64,000 nt of DNA from Sphaerotilus natans. GTDB taxonomy: Bacteria; Pseudomonadota; Gammaproteobacteria; Burkholderiales; Burkholderiaceae_C. Below, piece by piece: positions 35,866 through 43,662 of this stretch; position 1 is the first letter of the stretch, and every line of letters starts with the position of its first letter. Where the stretch lies: the NCBI RefSeq assembly GCF_900156335.1, contig NZ_FTMZ01000001.1, forward strand, positions 62,001 through 126,000, written 5' to 3'. The notes below the pieces were generated by a model. That model was not told the DNA's origin. It was given only the letters and a program-made list of their open reading frames with translations, and did no database searches. The position numbers and the translations under genes were made by a program.

Positions 35866-36255
35866 ATGAGGCAGTTCAAGGTGTTCAAGCATCCCGATGG
35901 TGCGCTGGAGAGCATTCGCCCCGGCTGGTCGTGGGCTGCCTTCGGCCTGGGCTGCTTCTGGGCGCTGGCGCTGAAGATGTGGGGCGTCGGTCTGGCCGGC
36001 CTGGCCAGTCTGGTGCTGGCAGGCCTGCTGGTGCCGCTGGAGCTGGTCGGCGTGCTGATCTTCTCGGGCGTGCTGCTGCTGATCCATCTGGCCTTCGGCC
36101 TGCTGGGCAACCGCTGGCACATGCAGCATCTGCTCGACAGCGGCTACCGCCATGCCGACACCGTCACCGCGGCCGACGCCGAGCGCGCCATGGCGCTGGC
36201 CGCCCGCTACCGCGGCTGGCAGGAGGCCGAGGACGACGCGCTCAGCCCGCGCTGA
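35866..36255 (+). CDS. DUF2628 domain membrane protein
   Basis: A 129-residue protein beginning RQFKVFKHPDGALESIRPGW, the DUF2628 signature, followed by WAAFGLGCFWALALKMW and two or three transmembrane helices (about 22-80), then a cytoplasmic C-terminal helix. ATG 35866 has AGGAG 7-11 bases upstream. Function of the family is unknown. It ends directly against the stop of convergent miaB with no base between. Confidence 0.85.
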   Translation: MRQFKVFKHPDGALESIRPGWSWAAFGLGCFWALALKMWGVGLAGLASLVLAGLLVPLELVGVLIFSGVLLLIHLAFGLLGNRWHMQHLLDSGYRHADTVTAADAERAMALAARYRGWQEAEDDALSPR

Positions 36256-37626
36256 TCAGGCCACCACCACCTCGCCGCGCAGCGAGTGCGGCAGCGCCGA
36301 GGTGATGGTCACGTCGATCATCTGCCCCACCAGCCGTGTCGCGTTGGGGCCGCCGGGGAAGTTGACGATGCGGTTGCACTCGGTGCGGCCCATCAGCTCG
36401 CTCGGGTCCTTGCGGCTCGGGCCCTCGACCAGGATGCGCTGGCGCGTGCCGACACGGCTGGCGCTGATGCGGCGCACGTTCTCCTCGATGGCCGCCTGCA
36501 GTTCCTGCAGGCGCGCGAGCTTGACCTCCTGCGGCGTGTCGTCCGGCAGCGCGGCCGCCGGCGTGCCGGGGCGGGCGCTGTAGATGAAGCTGAAGGAGGC
36601 GTCGAAGCCGATGTCCTCGATCAGCTTCATGGTGCGGGCGTGGTCCTCGGCCGTCTCGCCGGGGAAGCCGACGATGAAGTCGGTGGACAGGCTGATGTCC
36701 GGGCGCACCGCGCGCAGCTTGCGGATCGTGCTCTTGTATTCGAGCGTGGTGTAGCCGCGCTTCATCGCCGAGAGGATGCGGTCGGCGCCGTGCTGCACCG
36801 GCAGGTGCAGGTGGTTCACCAGCTGCGGCACGCGGGCGTAGACGTCGATCAGGCGCTGCGTGAACTCGTTGGGGTGGCTGGTGGTGTAGCGGATGCGCTC
36901 GACGCCGGGGATCTCGGCGACGTACTCGATCAGCATCGCGAAGTCGGCGATCTCGTCGGTGCCGCCCATGCGGCCGCGGTAGGCGTTGACGTTCTGGCCC
37001 AGCAGCGTGATCTCCTTGACGCCCTGGTCGGCCAGGCCCGCCACCTCGGTCAGCACCTCCTCGAAGGGGCGGCTGAACTCCTCGCCGCGGGTGTAGGGCA
37101 CGACGCAGTAGGAGCAGTACTTCGAACAGCCCTCCATGATCGAGACGAAGGCCGACGAGCCCTCGACCCGCGCCGGCGGCAGGTGGTCGAACTTCTCGAT
37201 CTCGGGAAAGCTGATGTCGACCTGCGGACGGCCGGCGCGCTGGCGGGCTTCGAGCATCTGCGGCAGGCGGTGCAGCGTCTGCGGGCCGAAGACCACGTCG
37301 ACATAGGGCGCACGCTCGATGATCGCCGCGCCTTCCTGGCTGGCCACGCAGCCGCCCACGCCGATCAGCACGCCCTTCTTCTTCAGGTGCTTGACGCGCC
37401 CGAGGTCGCTGAAGACCTTCTCCTGCGCCTTCTCGCGCACCGAGCAGGTGTTGAACAGGATCAGGTCGGCCTCTTCCGGGTCATCGGTGGGCGTGTAGCC
37501 CTCGGCGGCCTTCATGACATCGGACATCTTGTCCGAGTCGTACTCGTTCATCTGGCAGCCGAAGGTGCGGATGTAGACCTTCTTCTGCGCCGGCGCATCG
37601 GTGGGAACGGAGGGTTCGTTGTTCAT
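36256..37626 (-). CDS. miaB: tRNA-2-methylthio-N6-dimethylallyladenosine synthase
   Basis: A 456-residue radical-SAM methylthiotransferase acting on i6A37 of tRNAs. N-terminal MTTase domain ([48 protein letters not shown] supply three cluster Cys), radical-SAM motif CSKYCSYC in [19 protein letters not shown], and C-terminal TRAM domain (about 385-450). Length matches MiaB. ATG 37626 chosen over an upstream TTG. Confidence 0.96.
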   Translation of the reverse strand: MNNEPSVPTDAPAQKKVYIRTFGCQMNEYDSDKMSDVMKAAEGYTPTDDPEEADLILFNTCSVREKAQEKVFSDLGRVKHLKKKGVLIGVGGCVASQEGAAIIERAPYVDVVFGPQTLHRLPQMLEARQRAGRPQVDISFPEIEKFDHLPPARVEGSSAFVSIMEGCSKYCSYCVVPYTRGEEFSRPFEEVLTEVAGLADQGVKEITLLGQNVNAYRGRMGGTDEIADFAMLIEYVAEIPGVERIRYTTSHPNEFTQRLIDVYARVPQLVNHLHLPVQHGADRILSAMKRGYTTLEYKSTIRKLRAVRPDISLSTDFIVGFPGETAEDHARTMKLIEDIGFDASFSFIYSARPGTPAAALPDDTPQEVKLARLQELQAAIEENVRRISASRVGTRQRILVEGPSRKDPSELMGRTECNRIVNFPGGPNATRLVGQMIDVTITSALPHSLRGEVVVA

Positions 37627-37719
37627 GATTGCAAGCAAATCGAAACAAAGGCAACCGGCGCGGCGCCAGGCGCGGCCGGTCTGGGGCGGTGGAAAAGGTT
37701 GTCGGACGAGCGGCCGGGT

Positions 37720-38190
37720 TCAGGCGCTGCGCCGGCTCCAGACCTGGGCGACCGGGTCGAGCTGGTAGCGCGCGGCTTCCTCGCGCGAGCGCGGCCAGAA
37801 GTTCGCGATCTCGTCGGCGCGCAGGATCCAGACATCGCGCAGCAGCACCGAGCCGTCGAACAGGGCTTCGACGGTGTAGTTCACCGTCAGCCGGCGGCCG
37901 GCGAGCGCGGCGCTCATCGCCAGCAGGTTGTTCTCGTCGCGGATGCGCGCGCCCGGGGCCAGGCGCGTGGCCTCGCCGTTCAGGCGCACCTCCGGGGCAT
38001 CGAGCACCAGCAGCGTGCCGCGCAGCGCATCGGCGGGAAAGGCGCGGCGCACCTGGTGCTGCGCGCGCGCGTCAGGCGAGGCCTGCGCCAGCAGCGTCAG
38101 CAGCGGCAGGCTCAGCAGCAGGCGGCGACGGTGGCCGGGGGGGCGATGGCCTTCGGGCATCGCGGTGGAGCGGCGATCACAGCGGGGCAT
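37720..38190 (-). CDS. Exported protein of unknown function
   Basis: A 156-residue protein with a basic start and signal peptide (RRRLLLSLPLLTLLAQASPD, cleavage near ARA), then a small beta-rich domain: FPADALRGTLLVLDAPEVRL, LAPGARIRDENNLL, LTVNYTVEALFDGSVLLRDV and WPRSREEAARY. The pattern of short strands suggests a beta-barrel or sandwich. ATG 38190 or ATG 38160 may be the start. It is 93 bp upstream of miaB on the same strand. I cannot name the family. Confidence 0.7.
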   Translation of the reverse strand: MPRCDRRSTAMPEGHRPPGHRRRLLLSLPLLTLLAQASPDARAQHQVRRAFPADALRGTLLVLDAPEVRLNGEATRLAPGARIRDENNLLAMSAALAGRRLTVNYTVEALFDGSVLLRDVWILRADEIANFWPRSREEAARYQLDPVAQVWSRRSA

Positions 38191-38600
38191 GGTGTGGATC
38201 CAGGGGCTGCGCAAGGGAGGCCGGATCTTAACCGGCCTCCGACCTGCTGCCGACGGGTTGCCGATGGGCTGTGGCTCTGGATCCGGGGTCATTTTGGTAC
38301 CAAAAACTGACGTTCTTGAGCAAAATCGGCACCGGCTTCCTTCGATGAGATCGGCCTAGGTCATTGTCTGAGCCTGGCGTGTTCAAATCGGGGATATGCG
38401 GGGTGTTTGGATGCATTTATCACAGGTTCATGCCGTGCTGCGGATGCATGGCTTTGCCGTTGCGGGGCTCCCCTCGGGCAGGGGGCCGGCCTGCCGCACC
38501 GGCGGCCGGCTGACTCGACCCTGTTGCAGCCATGGCGGATGATGTGCCGATGCACCACCGTCCCGACCTCTCTTCCCATCGACCGCGAGGGCCGCACGCC
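38191..38600. other. Gene-free interval with a perfect palindrome
   Basis: About 410 bp without a credible gene, lying upstream of both the minus-strand exported-protein gene and the plus-strand bactofilin gene. It contains the locally A/T-rich perfect 14-bp palindrome TTTTGGTACCAAAA (38292-38305). No convincing -35/-10 pair was found for either direction. The interval probably carries the divergent promoters. Confidence 0.5.
38292..38305. promoter_or_regulatory. Palindromic operator candidate TTTTGGTACCAAAA
   Basis: Perfect 14-bp dyad in a divergent intergenic region of an otherwise roughly 70 percent GC chromosome. A dimeric repressor or activator could bind it; the factor is unknown. It lies 102 bp upstream of the exported-protein start and 296 bp upstream of the bactofilin start. 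Confidence 0.4.
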
Positions 38601-38999
38601 ATGCCTTTCCTCCGCACGACCCGGCAGATGACGGATGACCCGAAGCTCGAGCGCATCGACTGCCTGCTCGGCGCCGGAACGCAGGTCCGTGGCGACCTGA
38701 TCTTTTCCGGCGGGCTGCGCATCGACGGGCAGGTCGACGGCGATGTCACGGTGTCGTGCACCGACGCGGGCACGCTGACGATCGGCGACCAGGGGCGGGT
38801 GGCCGGCGAGGTGCGGGTGTCGCATCTGGTGGTCTACGGCTGCATCGAGGGGCCGGTGCATGCCAGCGGTCTCGTCGAGCTGCGCGCCGGTGCGCGCATT
38901 CGCGGCGATGTCCATTACGGGGCGATCGAGATGCACCAGGGTGCAGTGATCGAAGGGCACATGATCCGGTGTGTTGGCCGGGCGAACGGGTGGCAATGA
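38601..38999 (+). CDS. Bactofilin family protein
   Basis: A 132-residue bactofilin (DUF583): right-handed beta-helix of short repeats with Gly turns, seen as VRGDLIFSGGLRIDGQVDGD, GTLTIGDQGRVAGEVRVSHL, YGCIEGPVHASGLVELRAGA, RIRGDVHYGAIEMHQGAVIE. Bactofilins self-assemble into nucleotide-free filaments that organise cell shape, stalks, polarity or chromosome. ATG 38601 is taken; an ATG at 38532 in frame would add 23 residues. First gene of a nine-gene plus-strand array that includes a Ras-like GTPase, overlapping the next gene by ATGA. Confidence 0.9.
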   Translation: MPFLRTTRQMTDDPKLERIDCLLGAGTQVRGDLIFSGGLRIDGQVDGDVTVSCTDAGTLTIGDQGRVAGEVRVSHLVVYGCIEGPVHASGLVELRAGARIRGDVHYGAIEMHQGAVIEGHMIRCVGRANGWQ

Positions 39000-39673
39000 G
39001 CGCAGTCGAGCAGATCTTCCAGGGGTCGATCCAGGGGTCGATCGATCCGGTGTTCGCCTATGTGCGGGCCGGTCGGCTCGACTGTCCGCCCGGGGTCGAT
39101 CCCCTGGCCGCATGGCGGCATCTCTCCGGTCAGGTGGCGCGCGATGCGCTGGATGTCGAGGCGCATGTGCGCCGGGTGCTGCTGGCCTGCCAGCCGCCGC
39201 TGACCGAGCGGGTCTTCGGCGCGCTGGTCGATCTTTTCCTGGCCCTGGGCGACCGGGGGCGCGGCCTGCGCCGCCAGCTGCTCGACCAGGCCGAGCCCTG
39301 GCTCGATCCGCAGGATGCGCATCTGCTGCGGGTGCATCTGGACAGCGGTCTGCCGCGCGGTACCCGTCTGCCCGCTCAGGACTGGTCGCTGTTCGACAGC
39401 GCGGTGCTCGGTGCCTCGGCGATGGTGGAACTGCAGCGTCGCGAGGTGGCGCGGGAGACGCCTTTCCAGCAGGCGATGTCGTTACTCGAATACGGTGACC
39501 TGGAAGGTGCCCGTGGCATGCTTGAGGAAGCACTTCTCGATGCGCCGCAGGACGACGAGGTCCTGCGCGAGCTGCTGGCGATCTATCGCCACAGCCGCGA
39601 CGACGCCGCGAAGGCCGCGATGGCCGAGCGGCTGGTCGCGCGCCACGGTGCAGTGCCTGCGGGCTGGGTCTGA
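38996..39673 (+). CDS. TPR-like protein coupled to bactofilin, unknown
   Basis: A 225-residue cytoplasmic, mostly helical protein. Residues about 160-210 (TPFQQAMSLLEYGDLEGARG, MLEEALLDAPQDDEVLRELL, AIYRHSRDDAAKAAMAERLV) look like one and a half TPR or FimV-type helical repeats; the first 150 residues are helical with no recognised domain. Translation is coupled to the bactofilin gene by ATGA, suggesting a direct partner. The shared repeat flavour with the FimV-like protein at 44437 links both ends of the array. Confidence 0.72.
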   Translation: MSAVEQIFQGSIQGSIDPVFAYVRAGRLDCPPGVDPLAAWRHLSGQVARDALDVEAHVRRVLLACQPPLTERVFGALVDLFLALGDRGRGLRRQLLDQAEPWLDPQDAHLLRVHLDSGLPRGTRLPAQDWSLFDSAVLGASAMVELQRREVARETPFQQAMSLLEYGDLEGARGMLEEALLDAPQDDEVLRELLAIYRHSRDDAAKAAMAERLVARHGAVPAGWV

Positions 39674-39737
39674 GACGCCGTTGGCGCGACGACTCCAGAT
39701 CCACGATCGATTCCCTACGACCTTGAGCCTGTAGTCA

Positions 39738-41393
39738 GTGGAAGCCTCCAAGCTGCAAACCCGATTGAAGGTTGCCCTTCTGTCCCTGCCGCCGCGCACG
39801 CAGGCGGTGCTGGATTTCTTCTTCTCGAGCTCCGGACGCAGCAGTTTTGCGCCGAGTGGCGAGGAGGTGGCCGATGTGGCCATCTTCGACTTCGACACGC
39901 TCGAGTCGCGCCTGCACTGGGAGGCCTTCCGGGCTCGCAGTGGTCGGCCCGGCATCGCGCTGTCGACCCAGCCCCAGCAGGTCGAGGGCGCCGTCTGGGT
40001 GCACAAGCCAGTGACGCCCGCTTCGCTGCTGGCGGCGGCGGCCGACCTGCGCGCCGGTCGCCTGGGTGCGCCGGTGGTGATCCCTGAGGCGGCCGAGGCG
40101 CCGGATGCCGCCCCAGCGGCGGCTCAGCCGGTCGCCGACACCGGGCCGGCGTCGCAGTGGCAGGACGTCACGCCAGCCCCTGAGCCCGCGCCGGAGCCCG
40201 TGCCCGTGGCAGCGCCCGCACCTGAAAGCCCGCCTGCGCCTGAACCGATGCCCGTCGCTGCTGCGCCGGTGGTGGCACCGGCGCCGGCGCGTCCGGGCGG
40301 CTTCGGGGGGCTGCTGCGCCGGCTGTTCGGCCGTGACACCCCACCGGCCCCGGCGCCGGCACCTGTCAGGCCGAGCACGCCTGCGCCGGCCCCGGTGCGG
40401 CCAGCGACATCCGCCTCGGCGCCCGCACCCGTGCCGGTGGCGGCGCCTGCGCCGGCTCCGGTGGTGACCGCGCCGGCGGCCGAGCCGGTGCTGGAGGCGG
40501 CCGTGGCCGCGTCTGCAGTGCGTCCGGCCGCTGCGCCGCAGGCTGTCCGTGCGCCCGCTGCCACCCCCGTTCGTGACGATCGTCCGAAAGACCCACCCAA
40601 GGAGGCGCCCCGCGCCGCAGCGCCTGCCGAGGTGGCGCCCGCGCTGGCCTCGTCGGCCTTCGATGCCCAGGGGCTGCGCCGCTGTCGCCCGGAGGAGCTG
40701 GTCGACGAGGCGCGCTACTGCGGCACCCGCTCCGATCTGGACGCCGCGGCGCTGGCGGCCGACACCACGCTGCGCTTCGACCCGGCCCAGCATCTGGTCG
40801 GGGTGCTGAAGGACGCTTTCCAGGTCAGCGGCAAGTGGCAGGTGCCCGCGCATCTGGAGAGCGCGGCCGGTCGCATCACCGTCGACGGCACCACCAACCT
40901 GATCTACTGCGAGTTCTCGGCCGAACGCTTCGCCGAGCTGGTGAGCGCGCCGGTGGACAAGCGTCCGAAGACCCGCGCCTTCAGCCGTCAGGAGTTCGCC
41001 GATCTGCAGGACACGCTGACCCGGACCGCGCTGGTGCGCCGGCTCGACCAGGTGCTCTGGCAGGCGGCGCTGGAGACCTCGGCGGGCCGGCTGCCGGCCG
41101 GTGTCGATCCGGCTGCAACCGTCTACCTGAAGAGCTGGCCGAACCTGACCCGGCTGCACCGCACCCCGCACGCGCTGCGCATCGCCGCGCTGTGGGCCAC
41201 GCGCGGCGCCTCGTTGCTGGAGACAGCCCAGTCCCTGAAGATCGCCCAGCGCCATGTGTTCGCGTTCTACAACGCGGCGCTCGCGCTGGACCTGATCACC
41301 GACGATGGCGGCCAGATCCGCAGGTCGCAGCGCGGCAAGGCCAAGGACAACCGTGGTCTGCTGACCCGCCTGTTCGGCTGGCTGCACAAGTAA
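39738..41393 (+). CDS. Pseudo-receiver protein with Pro/Ala-rich linker and helical C-terminal domain
   Basis: A 551-residue protein, start GTG 39738. Residues 1-110 resemble a CheY-like receiver: strand RLKVALLSLPPR, possible acceptor Asp in VAIFDFDTLE, and the switch Lys in VWVHKPVTPASLL; the usual N-terminal acidic pair is missing, so metal-dependent phosphorylation is doubtful. Residues about 115-305 are Pro/Ala/Val-rich and probably disordered, broken by GGFGGLLRRLFGRD. Residues 310-540 form a folded part ending in a winged-helix-like segment (RIAALWATRGASLLETAQSL, HVFAFYNAALALDLI). GLLRRLFGR and GLLTRLFGWLHK are repeated amphipathic motifs, possibly membrane- or partner-binding. Family not recognised. 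Confidence 0.72.
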   Translation: MEASKLQTRLKVALLSLPPRTQAVLDFFFSSSGRSSFAPSGEEVADVAIFDFDTLESRLHWEAFRARSGRPGIALSTQPQQVEGAVWVHKPVTPASLLAAAADLRAGRLGAPVVIPEAAEAPDAAPAAAQPVADTGPASQWQDVTPAPEPAPEPVPVAAPAPESPPAPEPMPVAAAPVVAPAPARPGGFGGLLRRLFGRDTPPAPAPAPVRPSTPAPAPVRPATSASAPAPVPVAAPAPAPVVTAPAAEPVLEAAVAASAVRPAAAPQAVRAPAATPVRDDRPKDPPKEAPRAAAPAEVAPALASSAFDAQGLRRCRPEELVDEARYCGTRSDLDAAALAADTTLRFDPAQHLVGVLKDAFQVSGKWQVPAHLESAAGRITVDGTTNLIYCEFSAERFAELVSAPVDKRPKTRAFSRQEFADLQDTLTRTALVRRLDQVLWQAALETSAGRLPAGVDPAATVYLKSWPNLTRLHRTPHALRIAALWATRGASLLETAQSLKIAQRHVFAFYNAALALDLITDDGGQIRRSQRGKAKDNRGLLTRLFGWLHK

Positions 41394-41444
41394 TCGAAGA
41401 CGTCCTTCCTCACGACGCCCCCAGGACGCCCCGGACACATTCTC

Positions 41445-41981
41445 ATGGCCCATACCGACCACAAGATCATCTTCACCGGCCCCGTCGGTGCCGGCAAGAC
41501 CACGGCGATCGCCTCGATCAGCGACATCGAGCCGATCCGCACCGACGAGCATGCCTCGGACATGACGCAGAAGCGCAAGTCCAACACGACGGTGGCGATG
41601 GACTACGGCATGATTCGCCTCGGCCCGAAGGAGAAGGTCCACCTGTACGGCACGCCCGGCCAGGAGCGCTTCGACTTCATGTGGGACATCCTCACCAAGG
41701 GCGGGATCGGGCTGGTGCTGCTGCTCGACAACACCCGGCCGACGCCCTTCGAGGACATGCGCTTCTACATCAAGTCCTTCAAGGAATTCATCGACAGCAC
41801 GCGCCTGGTCATCGGCGTGACGCAGATGGACGCACGCGCCACCCCGACGATCGACGACTACGCCCGCCAGCTCGCCGAGCTGGAGGTGAGCGCGCCGATC
41901 TTCGAGGTCGATGCGCGTCAGCGCGGCGATGTCTCGGTGCTGATCGAGGCGCTGCTGCTGCAGATCGATCCGACCCTCTGA
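41445..41981 (+). CDS. Small Ras-like GTPase (MglA/COG2229-like)
   Basis: A 178-residue single-domain GTPase. P-loop GPVGAGKTT (12-20); switch region with Thr48-Thr49 in KSNTTVAMDYG; G3 written YGTPGQERF (69-73), where the Ras DTAGQ Asp is Gly, as in COG2229/SRPRB-like bacterial GTPases, and Gln73 is retained; G4 TQMD (126-129) for guanine specificity. No lipid or membrane anchor. It is followed by two Roadblock-type genes, the partner class that regulates MglA in Myxococcus and Thermus and GTPases of the actinobacterial conservons. ATG 41445; no strong ribosome-binding site. Confidence 0.9.
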   Translation: MAHTDHKIIFTGPVGAGKTTAIASISDIEPIRTDEHASDMTQKRKSNTTVAMDYGMIRLGPKEKVHLYGTPGQERFDFMWDILTKGGIGLVLLLDNTRPTPFEDMRFYIKSFKEFIDSTRLVIGVTQMDARATPTIDDYARQLAELEVSAPIFEVDARQRGDVSVLIEALLLQIDPTL

Positions 41982-41998
41982 CTGCCAACGCCCGCGCC

Positions 41999-42640
41999 AT
42001 GGATCACTACACGCTCACCGGCGAGTTCTACCTGCACCCGACCCCGGCGGGCGCCTATTACGCCGCGAGCCGGCCGACCCGCGAGCCGGCGCGCACCTTC
42101 CTGCAGCGCCTGCTCAGCGAGCCGGAGACGCCGCGCCTGAGCGCCGATCTGGTGCAGGACTGGATGGGCATGAACCAGCAGGATGCGCTCGAGTTCGTCT
42201 ACCGGCTGCAGTCCTCCGGCTTCGTGCAGGGCCTGCCGATGCAGGTCGAGGTGCCGCCCGACTCGATCGAGGCGATGCTGCCGCCGCTGCTGACCCAGCT
42301 CTCCGACGAGGGCAAGGCCATCCTGGCCGACAAGCGCGGCCTGTACCTGGGCACCGCCGGCTTCGCGCACGAGACCTCGGAGGAGCTCGCCGCGCTGGGC
42401 GGCGACATCGCCAGCGTGCACGAGCGCCACTCGCGGCTGCTGCACGGCAACATGCGCCTGCGCAGCGACGGCTGGGGCATGGTCAATGCCGCCGGCTGCA
42501 GCGAGGTCGGCTTCTGGCCGCTGTACTTCGGCGACGACTACTTCATCCTGATCGTCAGCGGCATGCCGCGCTTCAACCAGGAGGCGTTCACCACGCTGGT
42601 GTGGGCGCTGGGCGTGCGCTATGGCCGCACGTCGATCTGA
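41999..42640 (+). CDS. Winged-helix plus Roadblock/LC7-like protein
   Basis: A 213-residue soluble protein starting 17 bp after the GTPase gene. The N-terminal half has a helical winged-helix-like pattern (LSADLVQDWMGMNQQDALEF, VYRLQSSGFVQGL). The C-terminal half (about 95-213) follows the Roadblock alpha/beta plan: a helix (LPPLLTQLSDEGKAILAD), strands GLYLGTAG, the helix TSEELAALGGDIASVHERH, then strands ending in YFILIVSG and a final helix. I infer a larger, divergent Roadblock subunit that could act as GAP, GEF or effector of the GTPase. Confidence 0.62.
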   Translation: MDHYTLTGEFYLHPTPAGAYYAASRPTREPARTFLQRLLSEPETPRLSADLVQDWMGMNQQDALEFVYRLQSSGFVQGLPMQVEVPPDSIEAMLPPLLTQLSDEGKAILADKRGLYLGTAGFAHETSEELAALGGDIASVHERHSRLLHGNMRLRSDGWGMVNAAGCSEVGFWPLYFGDDYFILIVSGMPRFNQEAFTTLVWALGVRYGRTSI

Positions 42641-42775
42641 ACGCGATGATCGCCTGATCGATTGATCGACTGATCTGCGGGTGATCCGGCGTGGCGGGGG
42701 GGCCGCGCCGGACGCCCGGATGGCCTCCCTCTCCCCTCGACCACCCAACCACCACTTTTCCCGAAGGAAACGCCC

Positions 42776-43138
42776 ATGCGTGAAGACCTGCTGAACTCGA
42801 TCCTGAGCGAACTGAACGGCTCGACCGCCGACATCGAGGCCTCGGCCGTGCTGTCCACCGACGGCCTGATGATGGCCTCGATGCTGCCGGCCGGCATGGA
42901 CGAGGACCGCGTCGGCGCGATGAGCGCCGCGATGCTGTCGCTGGGCGATCGCACCTCGCGCGAGCTGGCCCGCGGCGAGCTCGAGCAGGTGCTGGTCAAG
43001 GGCGCCAAGGGCTATGTGCTGATGACGCACGCCGGCCCCGACTCGGTGCTGACCGCGCTGTGCAAGCCGAACTCGCGCCTGGGCCTGATCTTCCTCGACG
43101 TCAAGCGTGCGGCCGACGCCATCAGCAAGGTCATCTGA
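42776..43138 (+). CDS. Roadblock/LC7 domain protein (MglB-like)
   Basis: A 120-residue protein made of one Roadblock/LC7 domain: helix LLNSILSELNGSTADIEASA, strand VLSTDGLMMASMLPAG, helix VGAMSAAMLSLGDRTSRELA, strands LEQVLVKGAKGYVLMTHAG and LGLIFLDVKRAADAISKV. In MglB these proteins dimerise and switch the GTPase. A good ribosome-binding site (GAAGGAA) precedes ATG 42776. A 135-bp gap with several TGATCG repeats separates it from the previous gene and could hold an internal promoter. Confidence 0.92.
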   Translation: MREDLLNSILSELNGSTADIEASAVLSTDGLMMASMLPAGMDEDRVGAMSAAMLSLGDRTSRELARGELEQVLVKGAKGYVLMTHAGPDSVLTALCKPNSRLGLIFLDVKRAADAISKVI

Positions 43139-43167
43139 TCGGTCCGCTTCGTGATCGAGGGAATCCG

Positions 43168-43662
43168 ATGATGACCGACATGAACGAGTCCGATCTGGTG
43201 CCGGGGGAACGGCGCGAGCTGACGATGAGCTACCACGACGGGCGCACCCGTCGGGTGCTGGTCGTGGACCATGAGGTGCCGTATCCGGACGGCAAGCTGA
43301 TCGTGTCGCGCACCGACACCGCCGGCGTGATCACCCACGCCAACCAGGCCTTCGTCGACATGTCCGGCTACGAGCGCGACGAGCTGATCGGCGAGAACCA
43401 CTGCATCCTGCGCCACCCGGACATGCCGGCGGCCGCCTTCAAGGACCTGTGGGACACCGTCGGGCGCGGAGAGAAGTGGCAGGGCTATGTGAAGAACCTG
43501 CGCAAGGACGGCGCGCACTACTGGGTGTTCGCCACCGCGATCCCGAACGTGCGTGACGGCCGGGTCGTGGGCTACACCTCGGTGCGCCGCAAGCCTTCGC
43601 GCAGCAAGGTCAACGAGTGCATCGCGCTCTATGCCCGGATGCGGGCGGAGGAACTGAAGTGA
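43168..43662 (+). CDS. Free-standing PAS domain protein (Aer-like)
   Basis: A 164-residue cytoplasmic protein with an Aer/chemoreceptor-type PAS domain at about 40-150: LIVSRTDTAGVITHANQAFV, MSGYERDELIGENHCILRHP, DMPAAAFKDLWDTVGRGEKW, GYVKNLRKDGAHYWVFATAI, GYTSVRRKPSR. In Aer this PAS binds FAD and senses redox or oxygen. Here there is no HAMP, methyl-accepting or kinase domain, so signal output must be through another protein. ATG 43168 has GAGGGA upstream; the stop overlaps the next gene as GTGA. Confidence 0.9.
   Translation: MMTDMNESDLVPGERRELTMSYHDGRTRRVLVVDHEVPYPDGKLIVSRTDTAGVITHANQAFVDMSGYERDELIGENHCILRHPDMPAAAFKDLWDTVGRGEKWQGYVKNLRKDGAHYWVFATAIPNVRDGRVVGYTSVRRKPSRSKVNECIALYARMRAEELK

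Noticed and set aside
42641-42775. TGATCG-rich stretch as a regulatory repeat array
   Set aside because: The TGATCG/TGATCGAT words are short, irregularly spaced and common in this genome's coding DNA; not enough to claim a site.
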